Shown here: positions 1-6,988 of the stretch, piece after piece
Layout: every line of letters starts with the position of its first letter
How positions within the stretch are numbered: the first letter of the stretch is position 1
NCBI GenBank assembly: GCA_050050615.1
Contig: JASFTV010000090.1
Location: 1 to 11,514, forward strand
Reading direction: 5' to 3'
Length of the DNA: 11,514 nt
DNA from: JASFTV01 sp050050615
GTDB lineage: Bacteria > Desulfobacterota > DSM-4660 > Desulfatiglandales > HGW-15
Translations under genes and position numbers: made by a program
The notes under the pieces: generated by a model
What the model was told of the DNA's origin: nothing
Databases searched by the model: none
The model's input: the letters and a program-made list of their open reading frames with translations, nothing else

Positions 1-1
1 C

Positions 2-76
2 TTAGCCGCTTTTGTAGAAGAGGTCAAGAAGATGAAAGTGAAGATCAAGGATCGTAACTACGACTTCAGAGCGTAG
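2..76 (+). CDS. C-terminal end of an unrecognised upstream gene (partial)
   Basis: An open frame enters from the left edge and ends at TAG (74-76). It gives 24 residues, starting LAAFVEEVKKMKVK and ending in NYDFRA, with a lysine/glutamate-rich helix-like stretch. The piece is too short to assign a family. It lies 79 bases before the dehydrogenase gene on the same strand, so it may be the preceding member of the same operon. That it is coding is inferred from the open frame and the co-oriented neighbour; no start is visible. Confidence 0.45.
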   Translation, partial: LAAFVEEVKKMKVKIKDRNYDFRA

Positions 77-155
77 TGAGTTTGCACAGGTTTTCGATTT
101 GGGACGGACGTTCATGCCATCCTAGACAGATCCCTATGAACCGAGCGAAAGGAAT

Positions 156-923
156 ATGCGGTTAAAGGATAAAGTTGCCTTCTTAACCGGTGCTTCAGGG
201 GGATTGGGGAAAAGCTTTTGCAAGGCTTTCCTTAATGAAGGCGCTAAGGTCTGCGTTACAGATATCGCAAAGGATATGGTGGACAATACCGTTTCAGAAC
301 TAGATTCCCCGGATTCCGTCATTGGAATTGTCGTCGATGTATGTCAACGTCCTGCGATAGAAGCCGCGGTGTCAAAGGCTGTAGAGTATTTCGGCCGATT
401 GGACATCCTTGTTAATGTGGCAGGTGGTGCCCTTCATACACCCTACAAGTTTGAAGAAATCGATGAGGCCTTCTGGGATAAGGTAGTTGATGTTAACCTG
501 AAGGGCACCTTTCTTTGTTGTCAGGTCGTTACAGAACAATTTAGAAGACAAGGCGGGGGAGGCAAAATTGTGAACATATCCGCCCTAGCTGGTCGATGGT
601 TGGGTTCCTTGGCAGGTTGTCATTACACGTCTGCAAAGGCGGGAGTCATTGGTTTGACTAGGCATCTCGCTTATGAATTGGGGCCTGAAGGCATTTATGT
701 TAATGCGATTGCGCCAACCATCACCTTGGCGAGCGAGCGTACGATAGATCTCTGGAATACGAAGCCAGAGGAATACAAGGAAAAGATCCTTTCTGAAATC
801 CCTTTGAGACGATTGAGCACCCCGGAGGAAGTCGCTGCCGGTGTGATTTTTTTGTGCACCGATGAAGCAAGCTACATGACAGGGGTCACTCTCGATATTA
901 ACGGAGGAAGATTCTTCAGTTAA
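156..923 (+). CDS. SDR family NAD(P)-dependent oxidoreductase
   Basis: A classical short-chain dehydrogenase/reductase of 255 residues, the usual length. The cofactor motif TGASGGLG is at residues 11-18, and an acidic residue (Asp36) ends the second strand, which in this family usually favours NAD over NADP. The NNAG-like segment is NVAGG (87-91). The catalytic set is complete: Asn114, Ser142, Tyr157 and Lys161 (YTSAK). The C-terminus has the family's TGVTLDINGG segment. It would oxidise a secondary alcohol or reduce a ketone or aldehyde in the cytoplasm; the substrate cannot be read from sequence. The start at 156 gives the normal MxLKDKVAFLTG N-terminus, with AAAGGA just upstream at unusually short spacing. 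It is followed after 84 bases by an aldolase gene and probably belongs to the same pathway, perhaps handling the aldolase product or precursor. Confidence 0.93.
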   Translation: MRLKDKVAFLTGASGGLGKSFCKAFLNEGAKVCVTDIAKDMVDNTVSELDSPDSVIGIVVDVCQRPAIEAAVSKAVEYFGRLDILVNVAGGALHTPYKFEEIDEAFWDKVVDVNLKGTFLCCQVVTEQFRRQGGGGKIVNISALAGRWLGSLAGCHYTSAKAGVIGLTRHLAYELGPEGIYVNAIAPTITLASERTIDLWNTKPEEYKEKILSEIPLRRLSTPEEVAAGVIFLCTDEASYMTGVTLDINGGRFFS

Positions 924-1007
924 TCGATGCGTATTGTTCTATACTTCGCGGATTCGATAAGACCATTTAACTTACTGCTTTATCTAAAGTAAGAAAGAGC
1001 ACAAAAA

Positions 1008-1787
1008 ATGATTTCTCAAAACAGGATGAAGAGGGCTTTAAGAGAAGGAAACATCGTCTTTGGCCCTATGGTCTCAGAAATCAGGAGCCCAGGCATCGCT
1101 GTTCTATTTGCTCAAGCGGGTTTTGACTTTTTCTTTATCGATATGGAGCACTCCTGCTTCTCCTTTGAGACAGTCGCCGACATGATACTGGCCGCCCGTG
1201 CCGCAGGCATCCCAGCCATTGTCAGACCATCAAGCAGAAAATCACACGCATCCCTCTCGAAACCCCTTGATTCGGGGGCCTCAGGACTATTGGTCCCGCA
1301 GGTCCAAACCCGCCAAGAAGCGGAAAACGTGGTGAAATGGTGTCGGTATCAGCCCTTGGGGGAGCGGGGTATAGCCCTGGCAAGACAGCATACCTTTTTC
1401 CAGGGCGGTGACACCTTGGAGACAATGGGCCAGTTGAATGAGGAGATCCTTATTGCCCTGCAGATAGAACATCGGGACGCTATTGAAAGGCTCCCGGGAC
1501 TCCTGTCTGTTCCGGGTATCGATGCGGCCTTTGTTGGGCCTGCGGATCTGTCAGCATCTCTGGGAAAACCCGGGCAGAGCAATGACCCTGAGGTTGAGAA
1601 GGCCATCCGAAGCGTGATCCAAGTATCCGAGGCAAACGGCGTTATTCCCGGAATTCACACCAGTTCCATTGAAAAGGCGAAATACTGGATTGACCAGGGT
1701 ATGAAAATGATCGGGTTCAATACGGACATAAAACTCATTCTGCAGGTCTGCAAAACCGCGGTTCAGGAGCTACGTTCTTTCGTTTAA
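1008..1787 (+). CDS. HpcH/HpaI family aldolase (class II, pyruvate-type)
   Basis: A 259-residue TIM-barrel aldolase of the HpcH/HpaI family, full length. Visible family residues are FIDMEHS with Asp45 and the presumed catalytic-base His48, Arg73 (IVRP, pyruvate carboxylate contact), LLVPQV at 94-99, the metal ligand Glu154 in QIEH, and the second metal ligand Asp180 in VGPADLS. Relatives such as HpaI, GarL and RhmA use a divalent metal to split 2-keto-3-deoxy acids into pyruvate plus an aldehyde. Position beside an SDR, a SorC regulator and an importer suggests a role in breakdown of a sugar acid or related hydroxy acid; that is inference. The start is preceded by only a weak AGAAAGAG sequence. 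It is 46 bases from the regulator gene downstream. Confidence 0.93.
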   Translation: MISQNRMKRALREGNIVFGPMVSEIRSPGIAVLFAQAGFDFFFIDMEHSCFSFETVADMILAARAAGIPAIVRPSSRKSHASLSKPLDSGASGLLVPQVQTRQEAENVVKWCRYQPLGERGIALARQHTFFQGGDTLETMGQLNEEILIALQIEHRDAIERLPGLLSVPGIDAAFVGPADLSASLGKPGQSNDPEVEKAIRSVIQVSEANGVIPGIHTSSIEKAKYWIDQGMKMIGFNTDIKLILQVCKTAVQELRSFV

Positions 1788-1833
1788 GCAAATAAAGCAG
1801 GACGTTGACCATTTAGCCACCTTCAAAAGTCCT

Positions 1834-2772
1834 ATGCGCGAAATCAATGAACAAGATATCCTGAAGATTTGCTACCTGTATTATCAGGAAGAAAAGACCC
1901 AGGAGGAGATTTCCCACCTTTTTGGGGTTAGTCGTTTCAAGATAAGCCGTACTTTAAAGGAAGCCAGGACAAAGGGGCTCGTTTCCATCACCATAAATGA
2001 CCCTAGGGGTGATCTGACAGAGACAGAGATCGACCTAGCCAAGAAATTTGGTCTCGATCAAGCAATTGTGGTCAGTGTCACTGAGTTCAGTGGAAAATCC
2101 GCACTAGATCAAGTGGGGGAGGCAGGTGCCAATTATCTCAGGCAAATTTTGCCGCTTTACCATATCTTTGGTGTAACCTGGGGATACACGGTCTATCACG
2201 TGGTCAGCAACGTACAACCGGCGGAAGCGAAGGCTCTCACCCTCGTGCAAATTGGCGGGGGTTTGGGAACCATTGAGGGAACAGACAACAATATGTTGAC
2301 CATGATGTTGGGCCAAAAGCTTGGTGCAAAGGCCCATGTCATACCAGCCCCGGTAATTGTAAGGGATCGCTCCATCAGAGATACCCTTTTCAGAGAAAAG
2401 AAGATCCAAGAAACCCTTGCGATTGCAAGAAAAGCAGACCTTGTCCTTTTTGGAGTCGGTTTGATCGGGAAGGAAGGATTGCTTTGGAAGTCGGGTTTCT
2501 TGAATAATAATGACGCCGTGAAATTAAGGGAATCCGGGGCAGTGGGTGCGATCTGCGGGCGATTTTTCGATGCCAACGGCCAAAAATGCTGGAGCCAGTT
2601 GGATGATCGGACAATCGGGTTAAATCTTGGTGAGCTGAGAAAAATAAGGCACAAGATCTGTGTTGCAGCAGGGAGAGAAAAGGTTCCTGGCATTCTCGGG
2701 GCCTTGAGAGGTAACCTCCTGAACGTTTTGATTACCGATGAAAACACAGCGGAAGATCTGTTGACCCGATAG
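1834..2772 (+). CDS. SorC/DeoR-like sugar-binding transcriptional regulator
   Basis: A 312-residue regulator of the SorC family. The N-terminus has a helix-turn-helix (about residues 22-44, TQEEISHLFGVSRFKISRTL) followed by a short wing. From about residue 60 to the end it matches the SorC effector domain, a NagB/RpiA-like fold: GVTWGYT, IGGGLGTIEGTDNN, GAKAHVIPAP, FGVGLIG, a GAVGAICGRFFDANG segment and a terminal VAAGREKVPGILGALRG. Members bind phosphorylated sugars or similar small effectors and control neighbouring catabolic operons. Here the gene sits between the enzymes and the importer, so the most likely target is the leader at 2773-3094, which has a promoter with spaced TTGAT repeats. 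The ATG at 1834 has a poor Shine-Dalgarno sequence, so low-level expression is plausible. The effector identity is unknown. Confidence 0.92.
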   Translation: MREINEQDILKICYLYYQEEKTQEEISHLFGVSRFKISRTLKEARTKGLVSITINDPRGDLTETEIDLAKKFGLDQAIVVSVTEFSGKSALDQVGEAGANYLRQILPLYHIFGVTWGYTVYHVVSNVQPAEAKALTLVQIGGGLGTIEGTDNNMLTMMLGQKLGAKAHVIPAPVIVRDRSIRDTLFREKKIQETLAIARKADLVLFGVGLIGKEGLLWKSGFLNNNDAVKLRESGAVGAICGRFFDANGQKCWSQLDDRTIGLNLGELRKIRHKICVAAGREKVPGILGALRGNLLNVLITDENTAEDLLTR

Positions 2773-2898
2773 CTGGCTTCATTGTGCACCCTCCGTGGGT
2801 GATGCAAATAAACAAGGCAAAAGGTTTTACTCGAAGGACGGAGGTCCCAAATCATTTTAAGGGAACCCCCTTCTTATCTGCAAGTGGATACCACAAAG

Positions 2899-2928
2899 TT
2901 GACAGTAATTTCCAGGCCATGCTATTTG
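2899..2928 (+). promoter_or_regulatory. Candidate sigma-70 promoter of the importer operon
   Basis: A perfect -35 hexamer TTGACA (2899-2904) is followed after 18 bases by TATTTG (2923-2928), a 3/6 match to the -10 consensus, with an extended-type TGC just before it (2920-2922). Transcription would begin near 2935, giving a leader of about 160 bases before the binding-protein start. It is the best promoter-like sequence seen in the gap, but the -10 hexamer is weak. Confidence 0.4.
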
Positions 2929-2957
2929 ATGCTGTACATTGATTGAATCCTTGATGC
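2926..2957 (+). promoter_or_regulatory. Candidate operator: three spaced TTGAT repeats
   Basis: TTGAT occurs at 2926, 2939 and 2951. The outer copies are both TTGATGC, and the centre-to-centre steps of 13 and 12 bases are slightly more than one helical turn. The array overlaps the candidate -10 element and the expected transcription start, a position suited to repression. The SorC regulator encoded just upstream is the obvious candidate binder, which is inference from location. Confidence 0.25.
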
Positions 2958-3003
2958 ACGTTGCAAAACAAAGTTCTGCTTTACCTGGCACAAACAACAA
3001 AGG

Positions 3004-3015
3004 AAGGAGGTGGTC
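3004..3015 (+). promoter_or_regulatory. Orphan Shine-Dalgarno-like sequence in the leader
   Basis: AAGGAGGTGGTC matches the complement of the usual bacterial 16S rRNA 3' end (AAGGAGGTGATC) at 11 of 12 positions. No ATG, GTG or TTG sits at translation-initiation distance downstream, and the real gene start is 80 bases further on with its own GGAGG. It could be a ribosome-docking or mRNA-stabilising element of the kind known as STAB-SD in Bacillus leaders, or chance. Confidence 0.35.
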
Positions 3016-3094
3016 AGCAAAGCAAAAGGCTAAGGGTTCGTTCGTACTTGGAAAATTTCCTTCACCAATCAAAAAACTAAGGAGGGAAAACGAG

Positions 3095-4336
3095 ATGAAA
3101 AAATTATTTATGTTCTTGGCAATTTTTGCGCTCCTTTTCATCTTCTGCGCAAATACGGCCCTGGCCAAAGAAAAGCAGCCGAAGGTATTCAAATTGGGCT
3201 TTATTTCAGGGCTTAGTGGGGCGATGGCGCATGCAGCAGAAACCCAGCGAAAATGCGTGGTCCTGCTGGTTGAGCAGGTCAACAGGAGGGGCGGTCTGAA
3301 CATGCCCTGGGGTAAGGTCCCGGTCGAACTTATGGTCAAAGATGACGAGCTGAAGCTGGACGTGGGGGTTCGCCGATTCAGGGAGCTTGTGGAAGCTGGT
3401 GCCCACGGAGTCACAGGCAGCATCTATAATCCCATGGCGGGGGCCCTTAATGAGGAATGTAAGATTACAGGGACGCCTTACATCCCCGGTTGCGTACCGG
3501 CGATTGATTCCTTCAAAAAGGGCAATCCCGCTCTGGCGACCTACTCTGTGGCCTTCACCCCTTGGAGCATCGGCTGGCTCATGGCGGACGCCCTGGTCGA
3601 AGGGATGGAAAAGGAGACGATTTTTTGGCTGGGCAGACCCGATTCCTGGGGCCATACCATGCTTGACGGGCTAAAGGACGGTGTCAAACATTTCGGAGGG
3701 AAGATCGTCGGTGCCGAGCAGCTCCCCAAGGGCGCCCCGGACTACTCGGCGGTCATTAATAAGGCCCTGGCGAAAAAACCAGACGTCTTTGCCGTTAATC
3801 ATTTCGGCGGGGATGCTATCGCCGCCATAAAGCAGGCCTATGACATGGGCCTCCACAATCACAGTTTGCTTTTCAATTGCTGGACCACATACGAGGTCGC
3901 CATGGGCATTCCCCCAAAGGCGGCTGCGGAAATGATGGCCCTGATGTTCTATTATTATGACATGGCGGGCTTCGACAAAGAGCTGCACAACAGGGGCAAG
4001 GCACTAAGAGAGGACCATATCAAGAAATATGGTTTTCCACCCGATGCTTACGCAGTCCTCGCCTACACGGCCGCCAGCGTACTCCTCCAGGCGGTTGAAA
4101 AGGCGGGCAGCGTCGATTACAAGAAGATTGGCAAGGTGCTTGCCACAGAAACATTCGACACGGTGAAGGGCCCGGCCAGGTTTAGGGAGGACCATCAGTT
4201 GACCGGTGAGTACCTCGCCTTCCTCGTCAAAGGCAAGCCGGCAAGCCAAAAGAGAGACAAGTTTGATGTGTTCAAGGTGTTAGGTGCTTACGGCGGGGAT
4301 AAGGCCCTGCCTCCACTGGAAAGACTGGGCTATTAG
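3095..4336 (+). CDS. ABC transporter substrate-binding protein, Liv/HAAT type
   Basis: A periplasmic binding protein of the branched-chain amino acid type (Peripla_BP_6 fold), 413 residues from this start. Residues 1-24 form a classical signal peptide: MKK, a hydrophobic core, then TALA before Lys25, suited to signal peptidase I. Cys18 is not in a lipobox. The mature protein begins with the family strand FKLGFISGLSG and continues through a type 1 periplasmic-binding fold, including LGRPDSWGHTM, GAPDYSAVINK and PDAYAVLAYTAA. I chose ATG 3095 because GGAGG lies at 3081-3085 and the secretion signal starts here; the frame is open to 2939 but would place 52 charged residues ahead of the signal. 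It heads the importer operon and should set substrate choice. The substrate is unknown; neighbours suggest a sugar-like or hydroxy acid compound. Confidence 0.92.
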   Translation: MKKLFMFLAIFALLFIFCANTALAKEKQPKVFKLGFISGLSGAMAHAAETQRKCVVLLVEQVNRRGGLNMPWGKVPVELMVKDDELKLDVGVRRFRELVEAGAHGVTGSIYNPMAGALNEECKITGTPYIPGCVPAIDSFKKGNPALATYSVAFTPWSIGWLMADALVEGMEKETIFWLGRPDSWGHTMLDGLKDGVKHFGGKIVGAEQLPKGAPDYSAVINKALAKKPDVFAVNHFGGDAIAAIKQAYDMGLHNHSLLFNCWTTYEVAMGIPPKAAAEMMALMFYYYDMAGFDKELHNRGKALREDHIKKYGFPPDAYAVLAYTAASVLLQAVEKAGSVDYKKIGKVLATETFDTVKGPARFREDHQLTGEYLAFLVKGKPASQKRDKFDVFKVLGAYGGDKALPPLERLGY

Positions 4337-4352
4337 TATTAGAACCCAAAAC

Positions 4353-4400
4353 TTGCGGTGTCATTTCGGGGTGTTTTCACCTCCGAAATGATAACCGCAA
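4353..4400 (+). promoter_or_regulatory. Long stem-loop between binding protein and ATPase genes
   Basis: The arms 4353-4373 and 4378-4400 pair through about 21 base pairs around a TTTT loop. The inner block pairs TCATTTCGG with CCGAAATGA, and the outer block is TTGCGG with CCGCAA; single bulges fall at T4382 and A4394. The sequence directly after it is CAGGCATTTC, not a T-tract, so full termination is doubtful. Such hairpins after binding-protein genes are known to protect the upstream mRNA or partly block read-through, giving more binding protein than membrane components; that role is inferred here. Confidence 0.7.
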
Positions 4401-4431
4401 CAGGCATTTCTTTTATTCTGAGAGGATAGAC

Positions 4432-5193
4432 ATGGACAACCAGCCAGTGCTGATGACCGAAGCGGTCACTAAGAGGTTCGGGGACTTTGTGGCTGTGAAT
4501 AAGGTCGATTTTGAAATGGAAAGCAAAGAGACGTTGGGCATCATCGGGCCCAATGGGGCGGGGAAAACAACGTTTATAAACCTCATTACCGGGTTTTATC
4601 CACCTGATGAGGGAAGGGTTTTTTCCGATGGGGAAGACATTACCCATTTATCTCCGGCCAGAAAGGTGAAGCGCGGCATCGTTCGAACGTTTCAACTGGT
4701 TCATGTTTTCGACAACTTGAGCGTTTTCGAGAACCTGGGGCTTTCCTATTTCAGGCAAAAAGAGAATAAGCCCCTCTCCTTCCGCATGTTTGTCAGCAGT
4801 CTGAGGCAACCTTCCATAGCCGAAAGGGTCCAAGAATCACTGGAGATGTTCGAATTGGGCCCTCTTCGGGATGAAGCCGTTGCAAGCCTGCCTCTGGGCA
4901 GCAAGAAACGGCTTGAAGTGGCCATGGCCTTTGTCTCGGATCCCAGAATCGTAATTTTTGATGAACCTTTTTCTGGCCTGGGCGACCAAGAAATCAATGA
5001 GGTGGTCGATGTGTTGAAGAAGTATACACATGATAAGACCATTTTAGTCATAGAGCACAAAGTCTCCAAACTGGAAGAATTCGTGGACAGACTGGCGGTG
5101 ATGCATGAGGGCGAAATCATCTGTTGCGGGGAGTGCGGGGAGACGCTCAATGACCCTGAGGTTAGACGGTGTTATTGGAAGTTGGAAACCTGA
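4432..5193 (+). CDS. ABC transporter ATP-binding protein, LivG-like
   Basis: One of two ATPases of the importer, 253 residues, the usual LivG length. Walker A is GPNGAGKT (39-46), the Q-loop glutamine is Gln88 in RTFQ, Walker B is IVIFDEP with Asp177 and Glu178, and the switch histidine is His209 in VIEH. The signature region is unusual: it reads LPLGS (153-157) followed by KKRLEVAMAF, where LivG proteins usually have an LSYGQQ-like sequence. The following RLE(V/I)A helix confirms the LivG branch. It has an AGAGGA ribosome site at 4421-4426. It lies just after the long hairpin and 17 bases before the second ATPase gene, so the two are surely co-transcribed. It acts at the cytoplasmic face, coupling ATP hydrolysis to uptake. 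Confidence 0.93.
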   Translation: MDNQPVLMTEAVTKRFGDFVAVNKVDFEMESKETLGIIGPNGAGKTTFINLITGFYPPDEGRVFSDGEDITHLSPARKVKRGIVRTFQLVHVFDNLSVFENLGLSYFRQKENKPLSFRMFVSSLRQPSIAERVQESLEMFELGPLRDEAVASLPLGSKKRLEVAMAFVSDPRIVIFDEPFSGLGDQEINEVVDVLKKYTHDKTILVIEHKVSKLEEFVDRLAVMHEGEIICCGECGETLNDPEVRRCYWKLET

Positions 5194-5210
5194 TTAAGGC
5201 GGGATGAGAT

Positions 5211-5915
5211 ATGATGGCCGATAAAAGCAATGAGAAGATGTTAAGTGTCAAAGACCTCAACGTCTCTTACCAGACTTTGCATGTCTTGTTTGATGTCTCC
5301 TTGGAGGTGGAGGCTGGTGAGGTGGTTGTCGTCGTTGGACGTAATGGGGCGGGAAAGACGACCCTGTTTCGGACAATAGCCGGTTTCCTGAGCCAGGACA
5401 ATGGGGCGATCTATTTCAAGGGGGAGGACATAGGGAGCTTACCCGCCCACGAAGTGGCGATACGGGGCCTCAAATACATCCAACAGGACAAGCATGTGTT
5501 TGGGGATCTCAGCGTGCGGGAAAACCTGGAACTTGGAAGTTATGCCACCAAGGACTACGATTGGGACCGGGTTCTTGACCATTTTCCCACATTGAAGACA
5601 TTGATGAACAGAAAAGGGAGCAACCTGAGCGGAGGGGAGCGCCAGATGCTCCTCATGGCCCAGTCCCTATTGGGCAAGCCGGACCTTGTCCTGATGGATG
5701 AGCCGACCGAAGGTCTGGCTCCCCATGTCATCGATGACCTGAGGGGCGCCATCGAAAAGCTCAGAGAGCAGACCACCATGGTCATCATCGAGCAGAATCT
5801 TCCGCTGACTGCCGAGGTCGCTGATCGCGTCTATGCCATGAAAGAAGGAAAGATGGTTGCCGAAATCAAGGACAAACAGGAGATTCAAGAACTCACGTTT
5901 GAAAAATACCTGTAA
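5211..5915 (+). CDS. ABC transporter ATP-binding protein, LivF-like
   Basis: The second importer ATPase, 234 residues, typical of LivF. Walker A is GRNGAGKT (43-50), the Q-loop lies at IQQD (90-93), the signature is LSGGE (139-143) and Walker B is LVLMDEP with Asp163 and Glu164, followed by TEGLAP, a LivF hallmark. The switch position carries glutamine in IIEQN (193-197) instead of histidine, which is normal for LivF. The start is an ATGATG doublet; the first ATG (5211) is used, 17 bases after the LivG-like stop, with a purine-rich GGCGGGATGAG ahead. It should pair with the LivG-like protein as a heterodimer beneath the two permeases. Confidence 0.94.
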   Translation: MMADKSNEKMLSVKDLNVSYQTLHVLFDVSLEVEAGEVVVVVGRNGAGKTTLFRTIAGFLSQDNGAIYFKGEDIGSLPAHEVAIRGLKYIQQDKHVFGDLSVRENLELGSYATKDYDWDRVLDHFPTLKTLMNRKGSNLSGGERQMLLMAQSLLGKPDLVLMDEPTEGLAPHVIDDLRGAIEKLREQTTMVIIEQNLPLTAEVADRVYAMKEGKMVAEIKDKQEIQELTFEKYL

Positions 5916-5959
5916 ATCAGACGGCTGATCACGAAATAGCCTGGAGGTTTGAGAGAATC

Positions 5960-6961
5960 ATGGATAAGCCTATTAAACTCGTTCGGGGCCCGTTCATCTT
6001 GGTGATTCTTATCATAATCGCAAGACTCCTTTTCCCTAACAAGATGACCTTCTTCTTTGAAATCAGCACCTTTGCCATTTACATTATGGCCAATGACATT
6101 CTTTATGGATATATGGGCATGGTTTCTTTTGGCCAGCCTTTTTACTTGGGCGTAGGGGCCTATGCAGCAGCCATTTATTTGGCGCATATCGGCCACAACA
6201 TTTTTATCGCCATAGGCCTGGCCATACTCATGGGCATCGTGACTGGCCTGCTCCTGGGTCCCGCTTTCATAAGACTGCGGGGCGATTACTATGCGCTCAT
6301 CAACGCGGCCACCTGTGCCATGGGGTTGTTTATGGTGGAAAAGGTCATGTTGCCCATCACCCGGGGGGATGACGGTCTGTGGTATAGGTCTCGAATGCAT
6401 GAGACCCCCTTGTTGGACTTAAGGCATCCGAACGATGTTTTTTGGTTTACCATGATCATTTTCGGCATCGTGTTGATCTTCTATACATGGCTAGATAAAT
6501 CTACTTTAGGCGCCTGCTTTCGGGCCATCAAAGTCAATGAAAGTAAGATGAAGTTTTTGGGGTACGATACATTCAAAATCAGGTGGATCGGCTATACCTT
6601 GATGTGCGTTTTGGCTGCCCTGGCCGGCTCTCTGTATGCCATCAATTACGGATTCGTGAATCCCAGCATCACAGAGCCTGCCCGCGCCGCGGAAGTGCTT
6701 GTGGCGACGCTCCTGGGCGGGCCGGGCAGCGTTTACGGGCCATTCTTCGGCACGGCCGCTTTTCTCGGACTCAAGGACCTGGTCAGTGCTGTCATGACCC
6801 GCTGGGAGTTGGTGGTCGGGATCTTCACAATTATTGTCTGCTTCTACTTTAAAGGAGGGGTTTGGGGAACCATTCAGACCATTGGATCCAAAATTAAAGC
6901 CAAAAAGGAAAGGGGTTCTGCGGAAAGCCCTTCCCTAATTGAAAAGGCCTCAATGAAATAG
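5960..6961 (+). CDS. Branched-chain-type ABC transporter permease, LivM-like
   Basis: An inner-membrane permease of 333 residues with roughly eight to ten hydrophobic segments, beginning at residues 11-25. LivM-family segments are visible: GYMGMVSFGQPFYLGVGAYA (50-69), ITRGDDGL (133-140, equivalent to the usual TGGSDGL), the cytoplasmic coupling loop FRAIKVNESKMKFLGYD (187-203), and LLGGPGSVYGPFFG (251-264). The tail after residue 308 is lysine-rich and hydrophilic and would be cytoplasmic. GGAGG at 5943-5947 and GAGAGA closer in precede the ATG. It forms the transmembrane channel with the LivH-like permease, whose gene starts 27 bases downstream. Confidence 0.93.
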   Translation: MDKPIKLVRGPFILVILIIIARLLFPNKMTFFFEISTFAIYIMANDILYGYMGMVSFGQPFYLGVGAYAAAIYLAHIGHNIFIAIGLAILMGIVTGLLLGPAFIRLRGDYYALINAATCAMGLFMVEKVMLPITRGDDGLWYRSRMHETPLLDLRHPNDVFWFTMIIFGIVLIFYTWLDKSTLGACFRAIKVNESKMKFLGYDTFKIRWIGYTLMCVLAALAGSLYAINYGFVNPSITEPARAAEVLVATLLGGPGSVYGPFFGTAAFLGLKDLVSAVMTRWELVVGIFTIIVCFYFKGGVWGTIQTIGSKIKAKKERGSAESPSLIEKASMK

Positions 6962-6988
6962 CTGAAAGCAAGAAAGGGAAGTAAAGCC

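Larger units (their letters stand above)
2773..3094 (+). other. Intergenic leader between regulator and importer operon
   Basis: This 322-base stretch holds no convincing gene. Near its left end TGCACCC (2785-2791) and GGGTGATGCA (2796-2805) form an imperfect, bulged inverted repeat without a T-tract, so it is not a clear terminator. A sigma-70-like promoter lies at 2899-2928, TTGAT repeats at 2926-2955, and an orphan Shine-Dalgarno-like sequence at 3004-3015. The frame of the binding-protein gene is open back to a TTG at 2939, but the residues upstream of 3095 look non-coding and the secretion signal starts at 3095. Confidence 0.6.

Noticed and set aside
892..928. Inverted repeat around the SDR stop codon (TAAC...GTTA with an inner GAAG/CTTC)
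   Set aside because: It is bulged, has no following T-tract, and part of it is coding sequence; not convincing as a terminator.
934..961. TTGTTC-N16-GATAAG as a promoter for the aldolase gene
   Set aside because: Only 3/6 and 4/6 consensus matches; such pairs are expected by chance in this AT-rich gap.
2785..2805. TGCACCC/GGGTGATGCA hairpin as terminator of the regulator gene
   Set aside because: Needs a three-base bulge and lacks a T-tract; at most an imperfect operator-like repeat.
2196..2855. 219-codon reverse-strand open frame over the SorC gene
   Set aside because: It is a mirror of a well-supported family gene, has no recognisable domain and shows proline/serine-rich shadow composition.
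2986..3001. TGGCAC as the -24 half of a sigma-54 promoter
   Set aside because: The required TTGC-type -12 element is absent at the proper spacing (ACAAAG is found).
2939..3094. Longer binding-protein start at TTG 2939
   Set aside because: It would put 52 charged residues before an obvious signal peptide; ATG 3095 has GGAGG at proper spacing and begins MKK plus a hydrophobic core.
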